NCBI RefSeq assembly: GCF_002307495.1
Contig: NZ_NTMR01000002.1
Location: forward strand, 402,982 to 466,981
DNA from: Pseudomonas abyssi
Lineage (GTDB): Bacteria > Pseudomonadota > Gammaproteobacteria > Pseudomonadales > Pseudomonadaceae
Direction: 5' to 3'
DNA: 64,000 nucleotides
Part shown: one piece after another, positions 35,773 to 42,403 of the stretch
How the letters are laid out: the number at the start of each line of letters is the position of its first letter
How positions within the stretch are numbered: position 1 is the first letter of the stretch
The notes under the pieces: generated by a model
Database searches by the model: none
What the model was told of the DNA's origin: nothing
What the model saw: only the letters and a program-made list of their open reading frames with translations
Program-made: the position numbers and the translations under genes

Positions 35773-36458
35773 AGCTGATACCTCTCAGCGCACACACCCG
35801 CCCCCCAGCCGGCAGCCACATACATAGGCTCCCAGCGTTCAAGGATGTTGCGGGGGTAGTGGCGGTTCTCGCGGAAGTTGGCAGCCGAGCGGCCTGCGTT
35901 GTACCGCTCGACAGAATTGAACCAGGTCAGCGGATCGGCCCCGGAAGCCGACGCCAACCGGCGGTCGCGGTTGATCCACCCGAGGCCGCCGTTGTATGCG
36001 GCCAGCGCCATTGCCCACTTCTCGCAGGGGCTCGCGGCCTGAATGCGTTCGAGGTGCCACTGGTTGTAAGCCACCATTGCCCGGAGCGCCCAGCCGGGGT
36101 TAAACGGCTGGGCCGGCCCCACGCGGCGCGGGTAAATCGCAGCCATCCACTCAGCGGTGGCCGGCATAAACTGCGCCAGCCCCTGCGCACCAGCATGGGA
36201 CGTGACGCCGGGACGCCAGCCGCTTTCCTGATGAATCTGCGCAGCCAGGGTGGCGACCGGCGCATCAAGGCCAAAGCCATGCTGCGCCACGCGCACCAGG
36301 TCACGCCGGTATTGCTCTGCAGCACGGGGCACCTCCTGAGCGGCAGCGGGTGAGGGTTTACAACTGGCCGCCCCTAGCACAATGGTCCAGAGCAGCAGCA
36401 CGATCAGGCCGGGCAGGCGGTAGCTGCGGGGCCGCTGGACGTGGTGACGGGCAAACAT
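35769..36458 (-). CDS. Phage lytic transglycosylase (SLT domain endolysin)
   Basis: 229 residues. A signal or signal-anchor (LPGLIVLLLWTIVLGAASC) comes first; the AASC could be a lipobox. The SLT domain has AAQIHQESGWRPGVTSHAGA, with the catalytic Glu in HQESGW, then GLAQFMPATAEWMAA and MALAAYNGGLGWINRD. It cleaves peptidoglycan glycan strands at lysis. Start 36458 lies two bp after the holin stop. It replaces the muramidase of other Mu-like phages; a SAR or lipoprotein mode of release is possible. Confidence 0.85.
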   Translation of the reverse strand: MFARHHVQRPRSYRLPGLIVLLLWTIVLGAASCKPSPAAAQEVPRAAEQYRRDLVRVAQHGFGLDAPVATLAAQIHQESGWRPGVTSHAGAQGLAQFMPATAEWMAAIYPRRVGPAQPFNPGWALRAMVAYNQWHLERIQAASPCEKWAMALAAYNGGLGWINRDRRLASASGADPLTWFNSVERYNAGRSAANFRENRHYPRNILERWEPMYVAAGWGAGVCAERYQL

Positions 36459-36460
36459 GA

Positions 36461-36814
36461 TCAAAGCCCCAGGGTCAGGCCAAGCACACAGGCCAGCACA
36501 ATCAGCGCGCGGCGCAGGCAGGCGGCGGCAAAGGCAGCTGTGTACCGGTATGCCTCGGCGTCGTCCGTCCACCCTCCACCAGGTGCGTTGCGATTCTGCA
36601 AGCACGAGTGCGGGCGGGCATACGGGAACAACGCGCGGTCCAGCCAGTAGGCCAGCACCACGCCAAGGGTCACCAGAGCGACCTTGTAGGCGATAACCGG
36701 CATCTGCTCGGGCGCAGCAAGCGCCAGGGCAACAAGCAGGAACACAGAAACCAGAATCCAAAGCGTCAGCCGAGGCAGGCGGGATCGAGGGTTACACGCG
36801 GGGGAACTGTACAT
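36461..36814 (-). CDS. Putative holin
   Basis: 117 residues with hydrophobic segments at about 16-34 (LTLWILVSVFLLVALALAA), 40-58 (VIAYKVALVTLGVVLAYWL) and 102-117 (ALIVLACVLGLTLGL), as in BcepMu-type putative holins. It starts with a good ribosome site (AGGAG eight bases before the ATG). It is the first gene of the first late block, directly before the transglycosylase, and has the late motif 71 bp upstream. Confidence 0.8.
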   Translation of the reverse strand: MYSSPACNPRSRLPRLTLWILVSVFLLVALALAAPEQMPVIAYKVALVTLGVVLAYWLDRALFPYARPHSCLQNRNAPGGGWTDDAEAYRYTAAFAAACLRRALIVLACVLGLTLGL

Positions 36815-36884
36815 TGCTCATCTCCTGAAGTCTGAGGTTGGAACCGTTCAGAGCTTCAGGGTGAGCTATTGGGGATTAGGTGTA

Positions 36885-36903
36885 ATTTTGCCGGCGCAAA
36901 AAT
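36885..36903 (-). promoter_or_regulatory. Late promoter/activator motif, copy 1 (before the holin gene)
   Basis: On the minus strand ATTTTTGCGCCGGCAAAAT followed by TACA. It lies 71 bp before the holin start, where Mu has promoter Plys. The motif is shared with copies at 28791 and 23357; one T/A pair is shorter on one arm. It lies only eight bp after the end of the Zn-ribbon gene, so it marks the border of lysogeny-side and late genes. Confidence 0.65.
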
Positions 36904-36911
36904 CGAAGTAA

Positions 36912-37304
36912 CTACATAGTAGCCTTGCACACCGGGCATCTGTAATTAATGCCCATATCGGCAAACCTGCCTCCCATGTCGGTTACGCGCACCTTATTTT
37001 GGTGCGCATCCCAGCAAGCGGTGCAGTACTTCCCATCATCACCATCAAAGACATACACCGAGCCTTCGTATTTTGGCGCTGCGGTGCTGCGGGCCTCCAG
37101 GGTCTCGCGCAACTCCCTATTTTCGTCCATTAGCTCGGCGAGCTGGCCTTTTAGATCCGCCGCCTGAAGCTTGGCGTCAGCCAAGTTTTCGGACAGATCG
37201 GCTATCGCCATTCTGATGTCAGCGTCGCCCACCTTTTTGGCCAGCTCCCGCAGTTTCTGCGCGGCCTGCATTGCTGCTTGAATCGCCGGAAGAACCTCAA
37301 CCAT
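36912..37304 (-). CDS. Coiled-coil protein with C-terminal zinc ribbon
   Basis: 130 residues. A helical coiled coil (about 5-75, ADAKLQAADLKGQLAELMDE) leads to a small ribbon with YCTACWDAHQNKVRV and YRCPVCKATM, two CxxC pairs. Start 37304 follows a strong GGGAGG site. Seen in many Pseudomonas-type prophages but without known function. It belongs to a run of four small minus-strand genes between the repressor and the late genes, so it is probably expressed in the lysogen. Confidence 0.7.
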   Translation of the reverse strand: MVEVLPAIQAAMQAAQKLRELAKKVGDADIRMAIADLSENLADAKLQAADLKGQLAELMDENRELRETLEARSTAAPKYEGSVYVFDGDDGKYCTACWDAHQNKVRVTDMGGRFADMGINYRCPVCKATM

Positions 37305-37329
37305 TAGCACGCCTCCCTTGTACCGCGCC

Positions 37330-37641
37330 TCAAGGCTCGCGGTTGTACTTCGCCCAGTAGTCCTTTCGCATCCCCTCGCACGCGCCGGGGTTGCCAGTTG
37401 ATACGGCCATCTTCTGGCACAGCTGGTAGGCCTCGCGATCCATGAGCCGCTGCTCTCGGGTTGGGTCATTCGCTTCGATTAGCCAGTAAAGGCCAATCAC
37501 GCCGACGAGAACTACTGCGCCCCATTTGAGTAGGCCGCCGGCACCCGAGGCGGGTCTTTTCACCGGAGCGCCGCAACTTGGGCACTGACTGGCCCGCTCG
37601 GACACCTCTTTTCCACACTCAGCACATCCTACAAGCGCCAT
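37330..37641 (-). CDS. Zinc-ribbon membrane protein
   Basis: 103 residues: MALVGCAECGKEVSERASQCPSCG is a double-CxxC zinc ribbon (residues 6-23), followed by a linker and one membrane helix at about 38-56 (LLKWGAVVLVGVIGLYWLI). The C-terminal part has two Cys residues (QLCQKM, GACEGMRKDYW). GGAGG precedes the ATG. Function unknown; position suggests lysogenic expression. Confidence 0.7.
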   Translation of the reverse strand: MALVGCAECGKEVSERASQCPSCGAPVKRPASGAGGLLKWGAVVLVGVIGLYWLIEANDPTREQRLMDREAYQLCQKMAVSTGNPGACEGMRKDYWAKYNREP

Positions 37642-37658
37642 AAAACCTCCCTGCGTTG

Positions 37659-38096
37659 TCAAAATAGCTGCCCAATTGCGACAGCGATCAAGCCTGTTAG
37701 CGCCCCAACGACGCCGGTGATTGCGGCCAGCCACGCAAGCGCGGCCTCCCTGCGAGACTTGCGCTCCTCGCGGATAGAGCGCCGCAAGAGGTGAATCCCT
37801 TCATCGGTCAACACCCGGTAACCGGTAACCTCACACCTCTCCCAATAGTCATCCTGTGGCGTTGGCAGCATTAGAGCATAGGCGATCGACAGCAGGCGGC
37901 GGGTAACCAGGCTCGCTCGGGTAGAGTCCAACATAGTGATTTCAAAGTACTGGTCCTGGTGCAGCCCCTGGATCAGCTGAATGTTTTCCTCATCAGCTTT
38001 AGCCTTCTTGATCGCCTTCTGGTGGGCCTTCAGTACCGCCGCGCGGTCCCTCTCAAGCTTTGCCAGACGCCACTTGAACAATATCCATTGAACCAA
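37659..38096 (-). CDS. Membrane-anchored protein of the lysogeny-side module
   Basis: 145 residues when started at TTG 38096, which has GGAGGG seven bases upstream; an in-frame TTG at 38111 is the alternative. It has a helical charged N-terminal part (KLERDRAAVLKAHQKAIKKAK), a central folded region with CEVTGYRVLTDEGIHLLRRSI, and a C-terminal membrane helix (ALAWLAAITGVVGALTGLIAV). I recognise no domain. Candidate superinfection-exclusion or defence gene by place only. Confidence 0.62.
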   Translation of the reverse strand: MVQWILFKWRLAKLERDRAAVLKAHQKAIKKAKADEENIQLIQGLHQDQYFEITMLDSTRASLVTRRLLSIAYALMLPTPQDDYWERCEVTGYRVLTDEGIHLLRRSIREERKSRREAALAWLAAITGVVGALTGLIAVAIGQLF

Positions 38097-38152
38097 AACA
38101 GCGCCCTCCAAAATATTAGAAAACGCGCCATCAGAAACTTAGCCACCAGGGG

Positions 38153-38755
38153 CTAGAACATCAGCCCAAGCAGAAAGCCGATAGCCCCAATGACAAAGCA
38201 TTGAATCGGGTACTGGCGCAGTAGCGCTCCAAACGGCATAGGCTCAGCGTGCTGGCCAGCAGCTTTGGCTTCGCTCAACAGCTCACGCCGCTGTTGCTGG
38301 TACTGCTCCATGTGCGCAACAGCCTCTCTTAGCTTCTCGCTTGGCATGCCGTACAAATGGGCATCGCCGAGAACGGACAGACAGAATCGACTCAACTCAT
38401 CAGACGCCTGCTTGCCGCGCGACAGCTCATTCAAGCGCGCCCTCAGATTCTCGCGACGCTGTTGCTCGTAGAAGTTCTCGCGGAACCGCTCCAGAGCATC
38501 AACGGCGTCCTGGTACTGGCTGCTGCGAATCTCCCCAACGGTCGTAACGCCCACGGCCACATGCACCACCGTAACCCATAGGTGCCTGGCCGATTGGTTG
38601 CACTCGTCAGCGATCGATGAAACCAGCCCGCGCAGGGCGTCTCGCTGGGCTTTCACCAGCAGGTCGTCCTTCGACTCGGGTGCGAGGTTCACCTCAATCA
38701 AATCACGCCCCGCAACCCTATTTCGCTCCCCCTGCACATCTACTGCGTTGTTCAC
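38153..38755 (-). CDS. C-terminally membrane-anchored protein with VQGxxNRxAGRD motif
   Basis: 200 residues, GTG start three bp after the repressor stop with AAGGAG six bases before it. The N-terminus MNNAVDVQGERNRVAGRDLI carries the same motif that ends the repressor (VVVQGNNNRTAGRDL). The middle is helical and charged; the last 20 residues form a membrane helix (IQCFVIGAIGFLLGLMF). The shared motif and coupling suggest that this protein and the repressor interact. Function otherwise unknown. Confidence 0.72.
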   Translation of the reverse strand: MNNAVDVQGERNRVAGRDLIEVNLAPESKDDLLVKAQRDALRGLVSSIADECNQSARHLWVTVVHVAVGVTTVGEIRSSQYQDAVDALERFRENFYEQQRRENLRARLNELSRGKQASDELSRFCLSVLGDAHLYGMPSEKLREAVAHMEQYQQQRRELLSEAKAAGQHAEPMPFGALLRQYPIQCFVIGAIGFLLGLMF

Positions 38756-38758
38756 GTA

Positions 38759-39175
38759 CTACTCCTTGCCCTGCAAATCCCTGCCCGCCGTGCGGTTGTT
38801 GTTACCTTGAACCACAACGCCGCCTGAAGCCCTGGCCGGTCTTTTCGTCGTTTTACCACCCGTCAGTAGGTCGGCTAGCAGCGCTTTTCTGGCCGCTGCC
38901 CCCATCCCTCTGTACGCCTCAAGCAGCAGCTGCTCGTCAGCTGGCAAATGGTGCGACGTCGCGCCATTTGATCGCTCACCAGTAAGCAAAAAACTGATGT
39001 CGACGCCTTCCTCAAGCCAGGCAGCAAGTGCGTTTGCGTCAGGCACAGAACGCCCTTGCTCCCAGCCGATCTGGGTTCGCTTAGAAGCGCCAGCCATTTC
39101 CGCGAACTCCGGCTGGGTGTACCTGAGGCGCTCGCGCTCAGCTTTGAGACGCTCCCCTAATGAAGAATTTGTCAC
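38759..39175 (-). CDS. Prophage repressor, XRE-type HTH
   Basis: 138 residues from GTG 39175 (AAGGTG five bases upstream). The XRE helix-turn-helix is at about 5-60 (LGERLKAERERLRYTQPEF, SKRTQIGWEQGRSVP). There is no LexA-like peptidase domain, so RecA-triggered self-cleavage is not expected; control may resemble Mu, where the repressor is a ClpXP target. The tail ends in the VQGNNNRTAGRDL motif shared with the next gene. It is divergent from the early operon with operator-like palindromes between. Confidence 0.85.
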   Translation of the reverse strand: MTNSSLGERLKAERERLRYTQPEFAEMAGASKRTQIGWEQGRSVPDANALAAWLEEGVDISFLLTGERSNGATSHHLPADEQLLLEAYRGMGAAARKALLADLLTGGKTTKRPARASGGVVVQGNNNRTAGRDLQGKE

Positions 39176-39180
39176 CTTAT

Positions 39181-39213
39181 CACCTTGACAGGTGCCATAT
39201 TTGGCACCATTAT
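39181..39213 (+). promoter_or_regulatory. Early promoter overlapped by repressor operators
   Basis: TTGACA at 39185-39190 is a perfect -35; CATTAT at 39208-39213 is a four-of-six -10 after 17 bp. The spacer is filled by the perfect palindrome GGTGCCATATTTGGCACC (39191-39208). A second, smaller one, CACCTTGACAGGTG (39181-39194), covers the -35. Repressor bound here would block the rightward early operon; the repressor gene starts at 39175 on the other strand. Confidence 0.72.
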
Positions 39214-39262
39214 CTCTACAACAAAAGCCAAACATCATTCAGCAACCAACGGAGCCACCGCC

Positions 39263-39475
39263 ATGGCAAACCAGAAGGTACTGACCCCGGAACAGGTCAA
39301 ACAGCGCTTCAAGCAGCGCGGCATCACTGTCACCAAATGGGCCGAAGAGCACGGCTTCAAGCGCAACGCGGTTTACCGCGTGCTCAACGGCTTTGATAAA
39401 GCCCATTACGGCCAGGCGCACGATATCGCTGTCGCCCTCGGCCTCAAGTCCTCTGACACATCAGTCGCAGCCTGA
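39263..39475 (+). CDS. BcepMu gp16-family DNA-binding protein (Ner/Cro-like)
   Basis: 70 residues. VKQRFKQRGITVTKWAEEHG followed by FKRNAVYRVLNG and AHDIAVALGLK is the compact HTH of the BcepMu gp16 family. It is the first gene of the early operon, facing the repressor, as Ner or Cro are in related phages, so it probably turns down repressor or early transcription after induction. ATG 39263 is preceded by GGAG. Confidence 0.83.
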   Translation: MANQKVLTPEQVKQRFKQRGITVTKWAEEHGFKRNAVYRVLNGFDKAHYGQAHDIAVALGLKSSDTSVAA

Positions 39476-39485
39476 GGTCACCGCC

Positions 39486-39752
39486 ATGACCTTCAACCCG
39501 CAACCCGCATTCGGCCCGGCCGAACCGGTCGACGCCTACAGCCGCCTGCTGGACGTTGTTATTGCCAGCTCGCCTGTCTCTCAGGCCGACACACTCAACG
39601 CTCTGCGCGACGCCATTACCCGCTACCAGCTCAACGGCCCGATCCAGCGCGTTACCACCGGTGAGCAGCAGCTGCTGAGCCAGTTGGTAAACCAGCTGCA
39701 GATCCTCGCCGTGGGTGAGCTGCTGACTGCTGGCCAAGGAGGTATCCAATGA
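39486..39752 (+). CDS. Small early protein of unknown function
   Basis: 88 residues starting MTFNPQPAFGPAEPVDAYSR, mostly helical (RLLDVVIASSPVSQADTLNALRDA, EQQLLSQLVNQLQILAVGEL in separate helices). It starts 11 bp after the gp16-like gene and its stop overlaps the next ATG (ATGA). No domain recognised. The tight operon coupling supports it as a real gene. Confidence 0.65.
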   Translation: MTFNPQPAFGPAEPVDAYSRLLDVVIASSPVSQADTLNALRDAITRYQLNGPIQRVTTGEQQLLSQLVNQLQILAVGELLTAGQGGIQ

Positions 39753-39970
39753 TCCAACAAGCCGCCACTACCACGTCCCTACAGCAACTCAAGCTGCGCA
39801 GCCGCGTTGCCCTGCGCAGCTGGATTGCCGCCGAAGACCGCCGCCGCACCGTACCCGGTGGCCGCGAGCACTTGGAAGAGCGCTGGCTATGGCGCTGCAT
39901 CGCAGAGCGCTGCCGCCTGGAGTCACGCCGCGTAGAGCGCAAGATCAAGCGCCTGGAGGCAGAGGCATGA
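39749..39970 (+). CDS. Small basic early protein
   Basis: 73 residues, very Arg-rich (KLRSRVALRSWIAAEDRRR, RCIAERCRLESRRVERKIKR), probably a single helical hairpin that could bind nucleic acid. It overlaps both neighbours by four bases. Function unknown. Confidence 0.6.
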   Translation: MIQQAATTTSLQQLKLRSRVALRSWIAAEDRRRTVPGGREHLEERWLWRCIAERCRLESRRVERKIKRLEAEA

Positions 39971-40257
39971 GCACCGTATCGTTCTCCAACCTGGACGCCG
40001 CCACTCGCAAGGCCGTCGCCGCGCATGTGCTCAACGGGTTGCATCAGCATCAGGCCCGCTGGCACGCAAAGAAAGGACGTCTCGCAGCCACTCCGGCAGT
40101 TGCTCGGTGCCCCGGCTGTAGTCACTCAAGCGCGCTACGACGCCTTGCAGGTGGAGCGGTGCCCCATGTTGCCTCATGCCCGCAAAGCACACGTCCAGAT
40201 AGTCCGCAAACTCCCGCGAGTTCAGCTGGCCCTGAATCAGCAGGTACTGAAGCATGA
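39967..40257 (+). CDS. Doubtful small early ORF, overlapped by an opposite-strand gene
   Basis: ATG 39967 overlaps the previous stop, and the first 38 residues (MSTVSFSNLDAATRKAVAAH, then NGLHQHQARWHAKKGRL) look like a real protein start. Beyond about 40085 the frame looks non-protein-like and lies opposite the convincing minus-strand gene 40031-40504. Either the gene is real but truncated by insertion of the minus-strand gene, or only its first part is translated. Low confidence for the full extent. Confidence 0.35.
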   Translation: MSTVSFSNLDAATRKAVAAHVLNGLHQHQARWHAKKGRLAATPAVARCPGCSHSSALRRLAGGAVPHVASCPQSTRPDSPQTPASSAGPESAGTEA

Positions 40258-40504
40258 GCTGGGCCATTAACTCCCACTCAGATGCCGGGTACGCGCTGGC
40301 CTCCTGCTGCGCCATGTCTGCAGTGCGCCTGGTGCGCCGCGCCAGCTCAGCCAGCGCCTCGGTGCCTTCGTTCTCTACGCCTAGCCACTGTGCTGGAGCC
40401 TCCAGCTCGTCGGCCAAGCGTGCAGCGTTAAGCGCCCCTGACTCCTGCAACTGCTCTACCAGCTTCTCAAATGCAAACTCAAGGGCTGTTGCTCTGTCGG
40501 TCAT
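40031..40504 (-). CDS. Opposite-strand gene inside the early operon, unknown function
   Basis: 157 residues with a good protein pattern: MTDRATALEFAFEKLVEQLQ, ALNAARLADELEAPAQWLG, LAELARRTRRTADMAQQE and LMAQLMLQYLLIQGQLNSRE. All-helical, acidic, without membrane segments or a domain I know. It is the only minus-strand gene within the early operon and has its own 124-bp upstream gap, so it may be expressed in the lysogen from its own promoter. Such lone reversed genes are often phage cargo. Confidence 0.68.
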   Translation of the reverse strand: MTDRATALEFAFEKLVEQLQESGALNAARLADELEAPAQWLGVENEGTEALAELARRTRRTADMAQQEASAYPASEWELMAQLMLQYLLIQGQLNSREFADYLDVCFAGMRQHGAPLHLQGVVARLSDYSRGTEQLPEWLRDVLSLRASGPDADATR

Positions 40505-40558
40505 GGCCCGCCGTCCTCGTGCTGTGAATGTACATCAAAAGGCTATCGCTCTTGAAAC

Positions 40559-40582
40559 GGTTTTGCCCAGAGGGAAAAAACC
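40559..40582. other. Hairpin in the divergent gap 40505-40627
   Basis: GGTTTTGCCC and GGGAAAAAACC form an imperfect stem around AGA. It lies between the reversed gene and the CII-like gene. It could be a terminator for rightward early transcripts, an operator, or part of the promoters here; I cannot decide. No other gene is seen in the gap. Confidence 0.35.
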
Positions 40583-40627
40583 TATTTGTTTGGAACAGCC
40601 GCGCGGCAGACGCCTCGGGGGTATCCA

Positions 40628-41116
40628 ATGACACGCCGAAATTGGAAAAGCTGGGTGCCACGCTCGCCCGCCGAAGCGATGGAAGGCTGCGCACAGCGCG
40701 CGCTGGATAAGTACAACCGAGGCATTGAGCGCCTGGCCTGCGACCACCTGGGGCAGCACAACGCCAGCAGCCTGTACAAGTGGATGGGCAATGGCCGCCT
40801 GCCGCTCACGCTGATATTGCCTTTGGAGCGCGCCTGCGGCGTGCCCTTGATCACCCGCTACTTGGCAGCGGCCCACGGCAAGCTGCTGGTCGATATTCCC
40901 ACCGGCCGCAAATGCCAGGCGCAAGACGTGCAGCAGCTGCAGACCGTACTCAACAACGCGGTTGGCGCGCTGCTGGCCTTCAGCGATGGCAAGCAGAGTG
41001 CCGGGCAGACCCTAGACGAGGTGCGCGCCGGTATCGAAACGCTGGCGTGGCACCACGGCAACATCCAGCAGCATGACCACCCCCAGCTTGAGCTTGGAGA
41101 CCCCGACGATGAGTAA
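40628..41116 (+). CDS. CII-like phage regulatory protein
   Basis: 162 residues. ACDHLGQHNASSLYKWMGNG followed by PLTLILPLERACGVPLITRYLAAAHGKLL resembles the phage regulatory CII (CP76-type) family, in which an HTH is followed by an 'R-W/Y-L-A' helix. The C-terminal helices (DVQQLQTVLNNAVGALLAF) may oligomerise. It overlaps the next gene by eight bases. Probably controls early or lysogenic promoters. Confidence 0.68.
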   Translation: MTRRNWKSWVPRSPAEAMEGCAQRALDKYNRGIERLACDHLGQHNASSLYKWMGNGRLPLTLILPLERACGVPLITRYLAAAHGKLLVDIPTGRKCQAQDVQQLQTVLNNAVGALLAFSDGKQSAGQTLDEVRAGIETLAWHHGNIQQHDHPQLELGDPDDE

Positions 41117-41423
41117 AGACAACACCCGCACCAGCGACAGCGGTGCCCGCGTGCTGCGCGTGATGAAGGCGCTCAAGGGCCACACGCTGAACGGACTGAG
41201 CAATGGCGAGCTGGCCAAGGCGCTGGGCGAGTCCCCGGCCAACATCAACCGCTGCATGAACACCCTGATCGCCGAGGGGCTGGCCACCCGTTTGGAGACC
41301 GGCCGCTTTGCGCCCGGCATGCAGCTGCTGCAGATCGCCCAGGCAACGGCCATGGAGCTGAGCACGGCCGAGGCCCGAATCCGCGAAATCAACCAACGCA
41401 TGCTGGCTGGCGCCGGCCGCTAA
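41109..41423 (+). CDS. IclR-type winged-HTH regulator
   Basis: 104 residues from ATG 41109; an in-frame ATG at 41073 is less likely because it would overlap the upstream gene much more. The winged helix reads ARVLRVMKALKGHTLNGLSN, GELAKALGESPANINRCMNT and LIAEGLATRLETGRFAPGM, as in the DNA-binding half of IclR, without the effector domain. Similar genes precede the transposase in BcepMu-like phages. Confidence 0.78.
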   Translation: MSKDNTRTSDSGARVLRVMKALKGHTLNGLSNGELAKALGESPANINRCMNTLIAEGLATRLETGRFAPGMQLLQIAQATAMELSTAEARIREINQRMLAGAGR

Positions 41424-41432
41424 GGAGCACCT

Positions 41433-42401
41433 ATGAGCAACACTGCTGAATTCATCGAACAAGACGCGCCGGCCAAGGCCGGACGCAAGCCAGGCAAGGC
41501 GGCAGCGCTGGTGCCCGACGTGGAGCTGAGTGGCGACCTGGTGAGCGCACAGAATCAGATGGCTGTGCTGAACGCTGAGCAGGACGACAGAGTGCGCGCG
41601 GTGGCTGAGCAGCTGGGCTACGCGCTGCCGGCTGACTGCACCAACCCGGATCTGATCCAGCGCGATATCGCCGCGAACATGCGCCGCAGCGTTGAGGCTT
41701 GCCTGGAGGTTGGTAGGGGGCTGCGAGTGCTGAAGGAAGCCTGCGCCCACGGCGACTTTATCGAGCGCCTGGACCGCCTGGGCGTGGACCGTCACGTAGC
41801 CGCACGCTTCATACAGGCCGCTGGCAAGTTCGCAAATGTGCCGACGTCGGCACATTTGATTAAGGCCATCGGCAGCCAGAGCAAGCTGCTGGAAATGCTC
41901 GTCCTAGACGACGAACAGATCGAGGAGCTGGAGCTGACCGGCCAGACCGGCGAGTTGACGCTGGATGACGTAGCCACCATGAGCGTTAAGGAATTGCGCA
42001 AGGCGCTGCGTGAGGCCCGAGAGAACGGTGAGGCCAAAGACCGGGTACTGGCTGACCGCTCCCATAAGATCAATGAGCTTGAACACCAACTGGCGAAGAA
42101 GCCCAAGGTCGTGGTGGTTAAGCCCGACGAGGAAGCGGCAAAGCTACGCAAAGAGGTGGTGACCACTACCTACGAGTTGGAGACGCAGCTGCAGGGCACC
42201 CTGCGCAAGGCGTTCGCGGACTTGGCCGAGCTTGGACTGGAGAGCGGCGAAGACCACCGCGCGTTCGGCGCGGCTCTGGTGCGCAACCTAGAGGTGACGC
42301 TGGCGGCGATTCGCTCTGAGTTCCATTTTCCTGAGCTGAGCATCGACACGTTGCCCACCTGGAACACGCTGCTGGGCCTCGACGAAGCGGCCGAGGGCTG
42401 A
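41433..42401 (+). CDS. Early protein with DUF3102-like region
   Basis: 322 residues. RRSVEACLEVGRGLRVLKEA and HGDFIERLDRLGVDRHVAAR at about 85-130 resemble DUF3102-type helical proteins with a HTH-like turn. A coiled coil (LREARENGEAKDRVLADRSH, INELEHQLAKKPKVVVVK) follows at 185-235. It ends two bp before the transposase. It may help transposition-replication as a DNA-binding accessory protein, by context only. Confidence 0.62.
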   Translation: MSNTAEFIEQDAPAKAGRKPGKAAALVPDVELSGDLVSAQNQMAVLNAEQDDRVRAVAEQLGYALPADCTNPDLIQRDIAANMRRSVEACLEVGRGLRVLKEACAHGDFIERLDRLGVDRHVAARFIQAAGKFANVPTSAHLIKAIGSQSKLLEMLVLDDEQIEELELTGQTGELTLDDVATMSVKELRKALREARENGEAKDRVLADRSHKINELEHQLAKKPKVVVVKPDEEAAKLRKEVVTTTYELETQLQGTLRKAFADLAELGLESGEDHRAFGAALVRNLEVTLAAIRSEFHFPELSIDTLPTWNTLLGLDEAAEG

Positions 42402-42403
42402 TC

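Noticed and set aside
36458..36761. Upstream extension of the transglycosylase gene
   Set aside because: The frame stays open through the holin gene by chance; the ATG at 36458 directly after the holin stop gives a proper signal sequence.
38985..39475. CRISPR-like or defence repeats near the repressor
   Set aside because: The short repeats are dyad operators, not spaced direct repeats; no CRISPR array is present in the window.
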